From Fistulifera solaris (lineage: Eukaryota > Bacillariophyta > Bacillariophyceae > Naviculales > Stauroneidaceae): a stretch of DNA of 64,000 nt. Of the stretch, positions 1-11,076 are shown piece after piece. Position numbers and translations under genes: made by a program. Under the pieces are notes generated by a model. It saw only the letters and a list, made by a program, of their open reading frames with translations. It had not been told where the DNA came from and made no database searches. The first letter of the stretch is position 1; each line of letters starts with the position of its first letter. The stretch lies in contig AP026172.1 in assembly GCA_030295235.1 (NCBI GenBank), positions 1-64,000 of the forward strand, written 5' to 3'.

Positions 1-96
1 AACCCTAACCCTAACCCTAACCCTAACCCTAACCCTAACCCTAACCCTAACCCTAACCCTAACCCTAACCCTAACCCTAACCCTAACCCTGACCCT
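1..96. repeat. Telomere, CCCTAA repeats
   Basis: Fifteen perfect AACCCT units are followed by one variant unit (GACCCT) where the array stops. The C-rich strand reads 5'->3' from base 1, so this is the left end of a chromosome, with the TTAGGG strand running outward. This type is widespread in eukaryotes, including diatoms. Confidence 0.97.
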
Positions 97-460
97 TAGA
101 AACAAAAAGAGGGCAGGATTGACTCTGACAAGGTATTTTCCACGAAAATGTACCAGGAACCCTAGAAAATGAACACGGACTCTGTAGCCTTGGTACATAA
201 TGCTACACCACGTAGAAACCAGTACCAGTGGCTACATCCAAAAGAATTCCCAATGCACTTGCAAGGACCGACGTGGCAAGAGAAGAACCTTGTGGATCAC
301 TACAAATGACTCCAGTATGTCCGAAAGGTATTCCAGAAGCTATTCCGCACCCTGTGACTTCAAGCCAAAACTCCATAAAACCACTGTCGAACGCACTGTA
401 CCAGGGTACCGCTGCGTGTCCTCCAAGACACAGAACACGTACTTGAAATAAGTTTGTCAC
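97..460. other. Subtelomeric spacer
   Basis: Single-copy-looking sequence lies between the telomere and the minisatellite. Overlapping open frames of 72-85 codons on both strands show no recognisable domain and are not called as genes. No repeat or RNA signature was seen. Confidence 0.5.
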
Positions 461-1048
461 AACTTGCCAACAACTTGCACTTGTACTTGCTCAACTTGCA
501 CTTGCACTTGCACTACTTGCACAACTTGCACTTGCACTTGAACTACTTGCACTTGCACTTGCACAACTTGCACTTGCACTTGCACAACGCGACTTGCACA
601 TCGCGACTTGCACAACCTGTACAATGCACTTGCACTTGCACAACCTGCACAATGCATTTGCACTTCTTGCACAATGCACTTGCACAACTTGCACTTGCAC
701 AACTTGCACTTGCACTTGCACTTGCATTTGCACTTGCACTGCGACAACTTGCACTTGCACAACGACTTGCACATCGCGACTTGCACAACCTGCACATGCA
801 CTTGCACTTGCACAACCTGCACAATGCATTTGCACTTGCACAACGCACTTGCACAACTTGCACTTGCACAACTTGCACTTGCACTTGCACAACGCGGCAA
901 CAACTTGCACAACGACTTGCACAACTTGCACTTGCAGAACCTGCACAACGACTTGCACAACATGCACAACACACTTGCACAACTTGCCAACAACTTGCAC
1001 TTGCACTTGCACTTGCAGAACCTGCACTTGCACAAAGAACTTGCACAA
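461..1048. repeat. TTGCAC/TTGCACAAC minisatellite
   Basis: About 590 bp consists almost entirely of 6-base TTGCAC and 9-base TTGCACAAC units in irregular order, with occasional variants (CTGCAC, TTGCAT, TTGCAGAAC, GCGACTTGCAC). Because both unit lengths are multiples of three, several frames on both strands stay open across the array. These give repetitive Cys/Lys, Leu/Ala/Gln or Thr/Cys strings, which are by-products of periodicity rather than genes. The position just inside the telomere is typical of a subtelomeric satellite. Confidence 0.93.
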
Positions 1049-1085
1049 TTAAGCGGCATCAGGAGCAGCATAGTCCCTCACAAGC

Positions 1086-1873
1086 TCATAGTCTAGTGCT
1101 ATCTCGGTTTGAAGTCATCATGCACAGAGGTGGCTTTGTTTTGGGGTTGAAGGTGGGGTCAGACCATTTCTCAGCAAGTAACTCGTGCCATTTTGAAGGG
1201 CTTACATCAGACTTTTCGCATCTAACATCGCCTGGCTTTTATGATCATACCTGTGCAAATATGCATCTTTTACATCAGATTCACACAAGCAGTGCATCAG
1301 ACTAAGGAAAGGAAGTGCACTGCGCCACTGCTTATCTGTGTCTTGACGAAAGCACTGGTTTCCAGGGCATTTAAATTTTGACATTTTCGACCTCGTGCGC
1401 AAGAAATTAACATCCGCCTCATCGGGTTATCGGATTGTCATTCAGCCATTTTGTTGCCTTAGTCAATGTCCAATTTTTGGGTTTTTCACGGGTGAACGGG
1501 CGATGCACTTCTGAGCGGATTAAATCAATCTTTGGTTTGAGAGATCGCTTCCGATTCTGTTGCCGAGACACAAATGGTTCTTCATCAAGATCCATAAGTG
1601 CTTTGTCACCATCTTTCAAGCCCATACATAAAACAACCAAACAGTCAATAGAACCACCTTTTTCAATATAGCGGTGTTCTGCTGCCGTAATTGCTTTTGG
1701 GGCTTCAACGTATCGGAACTACTGTTACTTTTATGGACTGTGGGCTGGCGAAGTTGAAGAACTGGCTGCCCGTCCAGAGGAAGAGCTGGAATCATCTGTC
1801 CTGTCGCCAAAATTCAAGCTGCTTATTCTTGAGCGAAGTTGACACTAGCGTTATCACTGCTATCTTCACTCAT
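1086..1873 (-). pseudogene. Broken gene of unknown family
   Basis: Reading leftwards, consecutive pieces in different frames join into one plausible protein. It begins at an ATG at 1873 (start MSEDSSDN), which runs into a stop after 16 codons. A Ser-rich stretch follows (about 1800-1735), then a block around 1700-1420 containing IDCLVVLCMGLKDGDKAL and ending in WLNDNP. The next frame continues with ADVNFLRTRSK (about 1410-1200), and a last frame carries KWHELLAEKW and ends at a TGA at 1086. At least four frame changes or stops separate these pieces. The frame-to-frame continuity argues for one former gene rather than chance ORFs. The family is not identified; a repeated, transposon-associated family is possible. 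It abuts the minisatellite. Confidence 0.5.
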
Positions 1874-1966
1874 GTTTATATAATTGTGGTGATGAAAACA
1901 AAAGAGGACGAGTAATGAAGAATGGAGAAATGGTCAAAACCAATCCGGCACTCAACTCAATGTTTT

Positions 1967-2044
1967 CAACTCAAGGTTTTGAGTTTGTCACTCCAGATTT
2001 TGGCTGGCAAACTTTGAGTTGTCCAGCCAAAAACCTTGAGTTTG
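1967..2044. repeat. Nested inverted repeat (foldback)
   Basis: CAACTCAAGGTTTT near 1967 is matched by its inverted copy AAAACCTTGAGTTT near 2030. Between them lies a smaller hairpin, TTGGCTGG...CCAGCCAA. The left arm itself also folds (ACTCAA/TTGAGT). The region could form a cruciform or be a foldback-element remnant. No coding content was seen. Confidence 0.6.
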
Positions 2045-2167
2045 GGTACCTCAAATTTTATCCCGGCACCTAGGGCGGTATCCAAACTCAATGTTATTTT
2101 TTGGTAAATGGCCAAGGCCTTATTCCCCTTTTCCTAGCTTCACTTCTTCCTCAATTCCTCCTGCTTT

Positions 2168-2330
2168 GATTCCTACTTCCATGTAATGCTACCACTACTC
2201 AAATTCCTACTTCCTACTTCTAAGTTACCGTTTCTAATTCCTACTTCCTACTTCTACGCTTCCTTGTTCCAAGTTCCATGTTCCATATCCCAATTCCCAA
2301 ATTCCTAACCCTAACCCTAACCCTAACCCT
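2168..2330. repeat. Subtelomeric unit A ending in telomere repeats
   Basis: A pyrimidine-rich unit built of TTCCTACTTCC variants is followed by TTCCAAGTTCC and TTCCATATCCCAATT, and ends with four telomeric repeats (2304-2330). The same order of motifs recurs in unit B (2398-2486), so the two are copies of one subtelomeric module with internal telomere tracts. Confidence 0.75.
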
Positions 2331-2397
2331 GAAATCTTCTTCTTTTCCTTATTTCCAACATTTCCTTCTATTCCATCGTCCTTACTCCCTTGTTACT

Positions 2398-2486
2398 GAT
2401 TCCTACTTCCTATTTACCTAGTTCTAAGTTCCTTTTTCCAAGTTCCAAGTTCCATATCCCAATTTCCAAACTCCTAACCCTAACCC
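2398..2486. repeat. Subtelomeric unit B ending in telomere repeats
   Basis: A shorter, diverged copy of unit A. It starts with the same GATTCCTACTTCC, repeats TTCCAAGTTCCATATCCCAATT and ends in about two telomeric repeats (2473-2486). Confidence 0.7.
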
Positions 2487-2918
2487 GGTCTGTAGCATGC
2501 CTGCGGCCGAGGGATAGAGCCCCTCCGCGTCGATAGACCCACCTGGGATGGCTCAGGTCTTTGCTCTATTAGGGCTGCTGCTCTCCCATTTGAGTCAATT
2601 CTTCTTTGTGCAACCTGCCCCTTGTATTCCTGGTTGCATCATCCTCATTGCATCCTCCTCATCACCCTACATGTCTCACCAGGTGGTTTTCAGAGTTCTA
2701 GCTTAATTTCTTCCCATAGCTGCGTTTTTCCACCCTAACCCTAACGGTTTTGCACCAAAAGACGTTCAGCAATGGAGTACCGGATGACATGTACCATTCT
2801 CCATTTTTACGCCAAGGTTAGCATCAGCCTAATCCTAAGAATGAGGAATATTTTAAGATGCTACCAAATTATAATCTCAATTAGTTTTGTTCTTCATTTA
2901 CGAAGCCTCTTCATGTGC
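2487..2918. other. Spacer with a short internal telomere tract
   Basis: Spacer between the subtelomeric units and the 3' end of the E1 gene. The only feature seen is CCCTAACCCTAAC at 2733-2745, a third internal telomere-like tract. No gene is supported. Confidence 0.6.
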
Positions 2919-5900
2919 TTATCGAAAACGAAACTTGATGTAAGGTAACTCGACCTCTTCGTCCGTTTCCTTATCATTGGCAATCACTTCCAGGATTAAA
3001 AACAGCTGATTTGGAGGAAACTCTTTCTTGGTAATACTCGTTATCACTTCAGTCATCTTCATTGCTTTGCGCTCCTCAATTTTTTCTTGTTCGCAAAGAA
3101 CGAGTAGAGAATGCTGACACCGTGTGAAAGCATACTGATCTCGAGGTTGTATTGCTCTTCGAAGTAGTCCATGAACTCTCCCATTGTCATATCGCCCATT
3201 GCAATATCCAAGCTATCCCAAGCGGTCCATTCCCATTCCTTGCCCTGTAGCTTACTTTTGGTCTTGGCCGGTGGATTGGGTTCTGACATGGTCATGAACG
3301 GTACTGCCAAGTTCAAGAAACCATTCTTGTATGCCTCAATTGTCAACTTTTGCGCGGCGTCCCGATCAGCTTGTACAATTCAAGACAAATGAGTCCAGTC
3401 ACCAAAGCTGTCGTCGTGGCAATCGCAGGAATGATACGTCCTGCAATCGCTCTTGAGCGGTGAGCATCGGCAGTGGGGATGCTGTAATTCATTGCGCGAC
3501 AGTTGGAACAAGCAGTCACAAAGTTGTTGTGTGCGTCGATGTCTTTGTCGAATTCAATTGCTACAAGCTCCATGCCCGCAAGTTCAGCCGGTTTGGGTAG
3601 CTGCGCGAGCAAGTCTGACACGTTATCATTGTCTCCACTGCTTTTCTGTTCTTCAGCTTCGGCGTCGTTGGCAGCTATCTTGACACCTTCAGCAGGAACA
3701 AAGTCAGGAACGATGACTTGCTCCAACATATCCAGCACATCTACATCTGCAGGCACTTGAATGCCATACATTTCCGCTCGCAAGTTGGCGCCCATAACGA
3801 CGAACTCCAAATGGGTCTTCATATCATTAGCATCGACATCAATTGCGTTTGGGTCAAAACGAGGGGCTTGGGGCAACGCTTCGATCCCGACCAGAACAGT
3901 TGCCCGCTGCTAGTCACTTGATCGGCAGGAAAGTTGTGCAAAAGCTGTAAGATTTGGTTGGAAAACTGATTTTCGAACGTCAAACGCGCCCACGTCACGC
4001 AGTCTTGATACGTCGTGGGACGATCCAAAGTTTGGAGCAGTAGTTTAATAGTTTCGGCTTTGCTGTTTGGATGCAACGATTCCAAGTACATCTCACCTCC
4101 TTTGATATAGCCATTCACTTCCTCAGCAGCCTGTTTGAAAGCGCCTTCAAACCAGTCGCGCGCCCATTGCAACGTGTGCTCAATCTGGTTAGGGAAGTTT
4201 TCAGTGTGCAAACAGGAATACTCTTTTCGGGAGGGTCGCGAGTAGCACCGTAATGCTCCGTCACGTGGGGAACGACAATTTGAGTGTTTCCTTTGTTCCA
4301 AGAGTACCACTTTCCATCATTGGCAAGCGATAAAAGAGACAACGTTGATCGACGTACAATCGCGCTTCGACATTGTCCAACGCCGTACAAACCCCCGAAA
4401 GCTTGTCATAAAAGTCATCTCCGAACAAATGTTCAGTTTCGGGTGCAACCTTTTCCTGATATGCCGTGACTCTGAGTTGCGGGTTCATGTGTTGCGCCGC
4501 CTTGGCCGCCGTGGTACTCTTGAACTCGTTGATGTCCGTGTTCCGAAACAAAAATTGACGCGACAAGTTTGATTTCTCAATGCGATCCATGTCCGTGACA
4601 TGAACCATTCCTCCCGAACCGCAAGCAACACCCATCATGGCCCAGTTTTTGAGCATTTCACAACCAATGGCTCCAGCGCCGATCAAGAAGTAATTCAATG
4701 CTCCCAATTTCTCTTGCATGTCTTGACCGAACACAAGGACTTGACTGTCGTAGCGAGTGTTGGAGTTTGCTGTCATGTCCGATGACAACAACGTATCTGG
4801 TAAACACTCATCCGCGTCCAGATACAAGAAACCAGAAATCGGAGTGAACTTTCCGGAACACGCCTTCAAGACTTCCTGGCCCACTACACCTCCCAAGGCC
4901 GCACACGTGGGACTCAAGATCGCCCGACTGCCATGCGCCAAATGCAAGACGATACGCTCTGCTTTCGCGTCTGCGACAACATCGGGCTTGATCTGTTTCG
5001 CCAAGTCAAGCACTTGCTGACAAGCGACAGCATCCGGAGGAAGCTGTCCATGCTGATCTTGGTATTTCGCGACAGCTTGGAAAGCCACATGTAGCAAAGG
5101 AGGACGGTCAAACTTTGCGAAATCGCTCATCATCATATCTCCCGGATTCGCCAATTTGTCTTTGTAGGATTCGAAAGCCATCTTGACTGGTTGTTTGACC
5201 TGCGTAATGTAACCCTGTGCGTGCTGCACCGTTTGTTGTGTCAAATCGAGACCATCTAGCGTAAAGGTGTAGGGCCCAGTCACCGTGACAGGATATTCGA
5301 CATTGTTTTCGAGCCCAGTTACTCCTTGCAAACGCGAAAAGGTGACCTTGTCGCCCGTCTCCAAGCCATGGCGTCCTTGATCTTCCAATACCTTGACCGT
5401 GGAGGCGCCTCATCGGTCAAGACTGTTTCAATCTGAGAAGTAGCCGCTGGTTCCCCATCTTTGTCAAATACCGCAAATTCTGCACCGAAATCACAAAAGA
5501 CTTGGCCGAAGACCGACATTGTTAAGGCGTAAATGAAGGAAGCACCCACTGCACGGCACTGCTCATTGATGGCGAATAACGTCTCAGTGGGCAAAAGAAT
5601 GGTGACAACCACTACCGAGACGTTTGAAGTAATGAGTTCGGTGACTGTTTCGGTTGCAAGATCGGGCACATCCGCGAGATCGACCTTGACATAGGGATTC
5701 AACTGCGCCAAGAGAGGACGACAGAGACTAGCTCGACTTTTCCCGCTCGACAAGTCCTCCAGGGTCAAGTAAAAGTTTCCTCCCAAATCAAAGGACGTAG
5801 GAGACATCGGATCGACGAGAACGATACGATTCAAGCCAGCCAGAATAGTATTCTTGGCTACTTCGACACCGCAACCGGAAAGACCCACCAACAAACACGT

Positions 5901-6115
5901 CGAAGCCATCATACGACGTTGTGCTTCGTGTCCCATGACATACAGCTGACGTGAATACAACTTTTCGTCGACTGCAAAGAAAGAAGAAACAGAGAAGGAA
6001 GAGAGAGCTTGTGAGTCTGTGATGGAGAAAACAAGCAGTAACGACAGACTTTTGTATCTCTTTCAAGCGCACCTTCGGCTGTTGCGGAAGCATCCATTTT
6101 ATCTTGAGTCGTCAT
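2919..6115 (-). CDS. UBA1: Ubiquitin-activating enzyme E1
   Basis: E1 adenylates ubiquitin with ATP and passes it, via a thioester, to E2 enzymes. The order is canonical. The first adenylation half has [12 protein letters not shown] (about 5880). The second Rossmann motif is [12 protein letters not shown] (about 4680). ESGTLGTK follows, then the catalytic-cysteine motif PVCTLK-FPN (about 4210), and the ubiquitin-fold C-terminus ends in LPYIKFRFR at a TAA at 2919. Exon 1 runs from the ATG at 6115 to 6073; a 101-bp GT-AG intron (5972-6072) splits a Val codon. Joined length is about 1,030 residues, normal for E1. Six single-base gaps, at about 5402, 4290, 4200, 3862, 3361 and 3075, break the frame. 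Each is repaired by one base, usually in a short run, and the flanking conserved protein is undamaged. I read them as likely assembly errors, though a young pseudogene is possible. Confidence 0.93.
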
Positions 6116-6699
6116 CGAATAAGCTCTCTTTTCGTAATAGACTGCACAATAAAATATATTCAACAGAGATGATAATCAACACACGGGAAGTTATCAAACA
6201 AGAAGATTGAATAGCAAAACAGTACAAGTACAAGTACTGGTAGATAAAAGACTCAATAGTTTTGTTGCCTCCAAGATGGCAAGACGACGACGACGCCGCG
6301 CTTTTCGTAGAGGAGCGTCTACGTAAAGGTTACGGGCTGTGTTTAATGGATACGGTACCTCTTTTTTGCGATCTCCGCCGATGCGCAACGAAATCCTACC
6401 AGCGGTACCGGTACCGTACCGTTACCAGTAAGGAAACGGCGTTAAAATTCTGCCTCGTCGTGGACGCTACGTAGAATCTTATACTGGGAGGCAAAATTTT
6501 AACGTCCTTCCCAGTACCAGGTAAGTTGCGCGCGAAAGCAAAGGCGAAAGTGTCACATTCTATGGGTCAGTCATGAGCTACGAATCACGAATGCGAGAAG
6601 ACATTAAAGAAAAGAAAACGACATACGGAGTAATATTATAAAACACGCAACCAACACACAACAAACCATCATAATTGAACATCAAACTTCCTTTATCAT
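6116..6699. other. Intergenic region with MITE and GTACC palindromes
   Basis: Divergent spacer between E1 and the first GT8 gene, so it probably carries both promoters. It holds a short inverted-repeat element (6432-6512), a GGTACCGGTACC-type tract (about 6403-6425) and one TACGGAGTA motif at 6624. No gene is supported. Confidence 0.6.
6432..6512. mobile_element. MITE-like element, copy 1
   Basis: Short near-palindrome. GTTAAAATTCTGCCTC (6441) is mirrored by GAGGCAAAATTTTAAC (ends 6503), with an asymmetric centre containing CTACGTAG. The same element occurs at 49703 in the same orientation and at 31051 inverted. CCAG lies on both sides just outside, a possible 4-bp target duplication. There is no coding capacity, so it would be a non-autonomous DNA element. 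Confidence 0.75.
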
Positions 6700-8087
6700 A
6701 TGAATTCTCCTTTGGGTATGACGGCGGCTTTGTCGCGCTTACAAGCTATAAGACGAAAACGACCGCAACCGTGGAAGCTCGCTGGTGGTTTATTGTTGGT
6801 TGGATTGGGGCTCTTGCAAAGTCTCTACCATCTTCAGCAATCGCTTCAATTATCGAATTTTCAAGAGCAACTCGCTGATTTCACTTTACCGCTTGCTCTA
6901 TTCTCGAACCCTGAGGTTTCCTCCAAGAATTTCTACTACGACCACGATGACCATGACACGTATTCGCGCTTTGCTTACGCCTTTGTGATAGGAGGCTGCG
7001 ATCCCACGAATCTACCTACCTATCAAAATTATCTCTTTAATATTGCTATTGCGGCCCGCAATCTGAAACGTCTTGGGAGTCAAGCTGATGTTGTGGTGCT
7101 CTTTCAAATGTCAAAACCGCAACAGAATTGCAACTACCGAAACAAGATTTAGAATTGTTGCATGCGCAAAACGTCACTGTTTATTATATTCCTCAACAAT
7201 TGACTGGACGAGAGTCATTTTATCGAACGCAATTAGACAAGTTCCGAATACTGGGGCTCACACAATATGAGAGAGTTCTCTTTATGGATGGCGACATTAT
7301 GCCATTGTGTAATTTGGATCCTTTCATGGAATACGAAAAATTCCAACAAAATGTTGTCATGGAAGGTCTATACGAGCCATTCAATGGAGGATTTTTCATG
7401 TTGAAGACGGGATACTTAGAAGAGATACAACAAATTATTGAAAAGCGCGAAGAAATGGCAGCCGAGCTAGAGTATCCGCACTTTAATTTTACGATTGGTT
7501 GGGGTCAAGACTTGACATACGATCCTTGGGTGAGCTTAAGAGAAACTGGTACAAACTGGTCCTTTTAGCCGGATTCGCAGATCAGGGTTTACTCTATTAC
7601 TATACAAAATACCATCGCAAATCCGTCAGTCTGTTGCATCGTGATGGCGGCGTCCATCACTATGGGTGGAATGGCACGACCGTAACCGAAATTGGTCCCT
7701 TTAATGAGACCGTCGATAGCTTGCACAACGATACAGATTTGGATTCTATGATTCGCGTGCCCGGGAAGCATAGCCGATTCCATTATCCTTTAACTGTTTT
7801 GTGCATTTTACGGGCAATGCTAAACCATGGCTTTTGGGAGGAGCACCCGAAGATTGTTGCGTACCAGAGACACAAAACAAGTCAGCGAAACATTTTGGAT
7901 GTACGAGCTATCGGAGATACTGAAAGAACATGGGCGCACGGATGTTGATATTCAAACTCATTGGGATCAAAAGAAGAAGAGGCAAAGGCCGGCTTTGGGA
8001 TTGTATCCAACGTATACACAAGTTATCAATGCGAGCTCCGATATCATGACTCCTCTGAAGCGAGTTAGGCCGAGAGAACAATCATAA
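6700..8087 (+). CDS. GT8 (glycogenin-like) glycosyltransferase A
   Basis: Type II membrane enzyme that would transfer a sugar from a nucleotide-sugar in the Golgi. A basic N-terminus and hydrophobic anchor (about residues 27-45) precede a GT8 catalytic domain: FAYAFVIGG, the metal-binding DxD site in LFMDGDIMPL (about 7280), NGGFFMLKTG, GWGQDL and a HFTGNAKPW motif near the C-terminus. GT8 includes glycogenins and plant xylan glucuronyltransferases; the acceptor is unknown. Four single-base losses in A or T runs (7113-7116, 7563-7566, 7797-7800, 7893-7896) split the frame while leaving the protein otherwise intact. It is the first of three paralogues in the window (8540 and 15320). The start is the first ATG in frame with the anchor. 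Confidence 0.85.
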
Positions 8088-8539
8088 TCATCATTTTGGT
8101 AAATCTTTTCGTTATTCGTAGGCTTGTACCTTGTACCAGGGTAGAGTGTAGACATTCTTTTCGGAGCTAGACTCGAACTCTAGCACACTGCACTTGTCAC
8201 TTACTTTGTCCACAACACGTGACTCAAGACATAGCAGAAACGATAGTGCTACCAAAAACGTAAGTTATGTATTGATCAAAGAGTAGTGAATACACCCAAA
8301 CTCAAAGTCCTAACTTCTTTAGAAGTCCCCATTGCCCATTGCATCTAAATACTTTGTACCTACAAGTAGTAGGAAAATGCCCGACGAACACGACACACGG
8401 CATGTTGCGACATTCAAATGCATTAAAAGACTTTTCTTTGACAACAAGTACTGTACTTGCTTGATGAGCACATCTCATCATGGACAAAGAAGATGCCTTC
8501 AGAGACGATGCAGCAACACTCTTCCTTTTCGATTAAAAT
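8088..8539. other. Spacer between GT8 genes A and B
   Basis: About 450 bp separates the two tandem GT8 copies. An unconvincing 61-codon ORF lies on the minus strand. A tRNA T-arm-like string near 8168 has no matching acceptor stem. Nothing else was seen. Confidence 0.5.
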
Positions 8540-9786
8540 ATGGTTTTAACGATTATTGCTGTAGCGGTTATTCAATTCCGGGGAACATTCATTACGTGGA
8601 GACTGTTCTGGGGAACCCAAGGGATGCCTCGTCGACACCGTCAATAAATGAGCTTACAATCTCGTCCGATCATTCTTCACCCTCTGAGAGCGCCAAAGCT
8701 CTCCAATGTTCGCATACACGTTCGTTATTGGTGGCTGCGATCCTACGAATCGAGCCAGTTATCAGAACTACCTTTCAATATTGCTATCTCAGCACGAATC
8801 CTCAAGCGACTTGGAAGTCAAGCTGATATCGTGGCTCTCTTTCAAATGTCACAAACAGCCAAAGAGCCCCAACTTCCAAAATATGATCTAGATTTGCTTC
8901 AGGCACAAAATGTCACTGTATATTACATTCCTCAGCAACTGACAGGACGAGAATCGTTCTATCGAACGACGTTGGACAAGTTCCGCATTTTGGGCTTGAC
9001 ACAGTATGAAAAGGTCATTCTCATGGATGGAGATTTTTACCGTTATGTAATTTGGACTTTTCTTCCTACATGATACCTTTCAGGAGATTGTTGTGATGGA
9101 AGGTCTTTACGAACCTTTCAATGCCGGCTTTTTATGGTGAAAACTGGGATATCGCATTTACAGGAGGTCCAAGAAATCATAGAAAAGCGTGAGCGAGAGG
9201 CCCTCACCTTGACATACCCTTACTTTGATCTGAAAATGGGATGGGGTCATGATTTATCTGATGATCCTTGGGTTTCATACCGTCAAACTGGAACAAATTG
9301 GACCTTCGAATTTGCTTTTTCGGATCAGGGGCTTTTGTATTACTACGCCAAATATCACCGAAAATCGTACAGTTTGTTAAATCGTCGTGGTGGGGTGACG
9401 CATTACGGTCGAAATGGAGACACTGGTCAGAAGATAGGCTCCGTCGACCGTTCGCTCAGTCAATATAGCTCGGTTGCGGAACCAGTTGCAATGAAGTTGA
9501 AAGCGAAGACTCGTCGTCATCCTTTTCCGCTGCGCTGCATGCTTCATTTCACAGGAACGACAAAACCGTGGCTTGATGGGGCGCTCCAAAAGATTGCTGT
9601 ACAAACGAAACCAAATACAAGTCCGGTAAGCATTACTGGATGTTTGAATTGCACGAGCTCATGCAGGAAGTGAATCGTGATATCGATCTAAAAACGCATT
9701 GGGATCCCCTAAAGGCCAATCATCGACCAGCACTCGGCTTATTTGCTACTTCCGATCAAGCGCTGCACGCGCAAACCAATCTTTGA
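8540..9786 (+). CDS. GT8 glycosyltransferase B (frame-broken)
   Basis: Tandem paralogue of GT8-A with the same motif order: FAYTFVIGGCDP, VTVYYIPQQLTGRESFYR, LMDGD (DxD, about 9025), GWGHDL and HFTGTTKPW, ending LHAQTNL at 9786. A short hydrophobic stretch after the ATG at 8540 (MVLTIIAVAVIQ) could be the anchor. An in-frame TAA and a frame change lie between it and the catalytic domain, and the N-terminal region is shorter than in A. At least three further single-base losses in T runs occur, for example just after the DxD site and in the F-F-M stretch near 9130. The catalytic part would be complete if these are errors; the damaged N-terminus leaves open a genuine pseudogene. Confidence 0.7.
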
Positions 9787-10096
9787 CAAGTTTACAGCCG
9801 GTAAACGCTTAATTTCTACCAACAACAGCGCAATAGTGGAATTATAGCCTTAATCGGAATGACGTCATACATAGGATTCAGGATTCCCGACCTATAATCC
9901 GTACTGTTGACAGACTTTACTTCTTACACGTTTACTTACCGATCATGTCGCTTCACTTCAGTCATGGTATTCTTCGTGGCTTTATTCCGTTTGCACAATA
10001 AAAACAATAGGTGTTTTTCGTGTTTGACGCCTTTTAGTTGAACAAATACGACAGTCAGCTGTACTATCTTTCTAGTTTCACCAAATTAAAAGGAAA
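9787..10096. other. Spacer before RPS10
   Basis: About 310 bp between GT8-B and the ribosomal protein gene, presumably with the RPS10 promoter. No repeat or RNA gene was seen. Confidence 0.5.
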
Positions 10097-10506
10097 ATGT
10101 TTATCCCCAAGGAAAACCGCATCGCTACTTTCAGCTACCTCTTCAAAGAGGGCGTTTGTGTCGTCAAAAGGACACTCGTTCGCAGACGCATCCTCACATC
10201 GAAGGACCAACCAACTTGGAAGTTCTCATGCTCATGAAGAGTTTGCAATCGCGTGGCTTGGTCAAGATCACCTTCTCGTGGCAGTACAATTATTGCTACT
10301 TGACGGACGAAGGCATTGAATACCTTCGAAACTACTTGGCGCTCCCTGCTGAAATCGTTCCCAATACGCACAAGAAGCAGGCCGGTCGCCCTGATGTGCG
10401 CGAACGCGATGACAAGTTCGGCGGAGGTGGACGCCCTGCTTTCCGTGGTGGAGATCGTGAATACCGTGGTCGTGAAGGAGGATTCGGTCGTGGTGGAGGT
10501 CTCTAA
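10097..10506 (+). CDS. RPS10: 40S ribosomal protein eS10
   Basis: Component of the small ribosomal subunit. The protein begins MFIPKENRIATFSYLFKEGV, a clear eS10 start, and continues through the winged-helix core with LKSRG-like QSRGLVKITFSWQYNYCYLT, then GIEYLRNYLALPAEIVP, and a Gly/Arg-rich tail (GGFGRG-like), all family hallmarks. Length is about 136 residues, slightly short of animal eS10. One A is missing from the AAAA run at 10166-10169, which shifts frame between V-V-K and the rest. A broken copy of this essential gene is unlikely to be biological if it is the only one, so this site is a strong pointer to a sequence error. No intron is needed. Confidence 0.93.
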
Positions 10507-11076
10507 AGACAGAAGATAGTTGATTTCGGTTAGATTGACTTTTTCAAGCATTTATTATGTAGCTGATTGTGTGCAATTGCCTTCTGAAGTGCCACGAACG
10601 AATCTTCCAGCACCATCTTAGGCTTTATCGTTGATTGCCCCAACATCCGGAAAGGATGGTACAAGGTACGCTAGACATATGTTGGATGGCGGGAATGGGT
10701 ACTACTGTACCCCTTTGATTTTTGGAAAGCGGGTGGAAGCAATTGCCGACGCCAACGTGCTTGACAGGATGCAGAGTTAACAATTAACATCCGTAACCGA
10801 ACCTCACAACTCATGACTTAGGACATTGAGTCCAGTCTTGGTAGAAACGGACAACACTTCGGGCCATGCATAGTACTGTACCTGGTAAGTTGTACCGGTA
10901 CCGCACCGGTACTACGTACCTATGTATGTGGGCGCAAAGATGCGGCGACTTGTTTTTTTCTTTGAACCGCAAAATCGTGACTTCTTCTGTCGCCATGATA
11001 ATAACATTATGCGTTACGATCATTAGAATTAGAAAGACTTCTTGAATTCAGTGTCTCCTTATGTCTTTTATTGAAG
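10507..11076. other. Spacer with GGTACC palindromes
   Basis: Holds a GTACCGGTACCGCACCGGTAC-type tract around 10890-10921 and AT-rich sequence before the RING gene. No gene is supported. Confidence 0.5.

Noticed and set aside
461-1048. Array considered as a CRISPR
   Set aside because: Units are directly adjacent with no spacers, and the organism is eukaryotic.
454-1305. Long ORFs of 150-283 codons across the TTGCAC array on both strands
   Set aside because: They arise because the repeat units are 6 and 9 bases long; the products are pure repeats with no other coding signal.
2919-6115. Programmed ribosomal frameshifting as explanation for the split genes
   Set aside because: The sites share no common slippery motif, occur up to six times in one gene, and are mostly explained by a single missing base in runs.
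8160-8190. tRNA-like T-arm (GAGTTCGAGTC on the minus strand)
   Set aside because: No matching acceptor stem, anticodon arm or D arm at the right distances.
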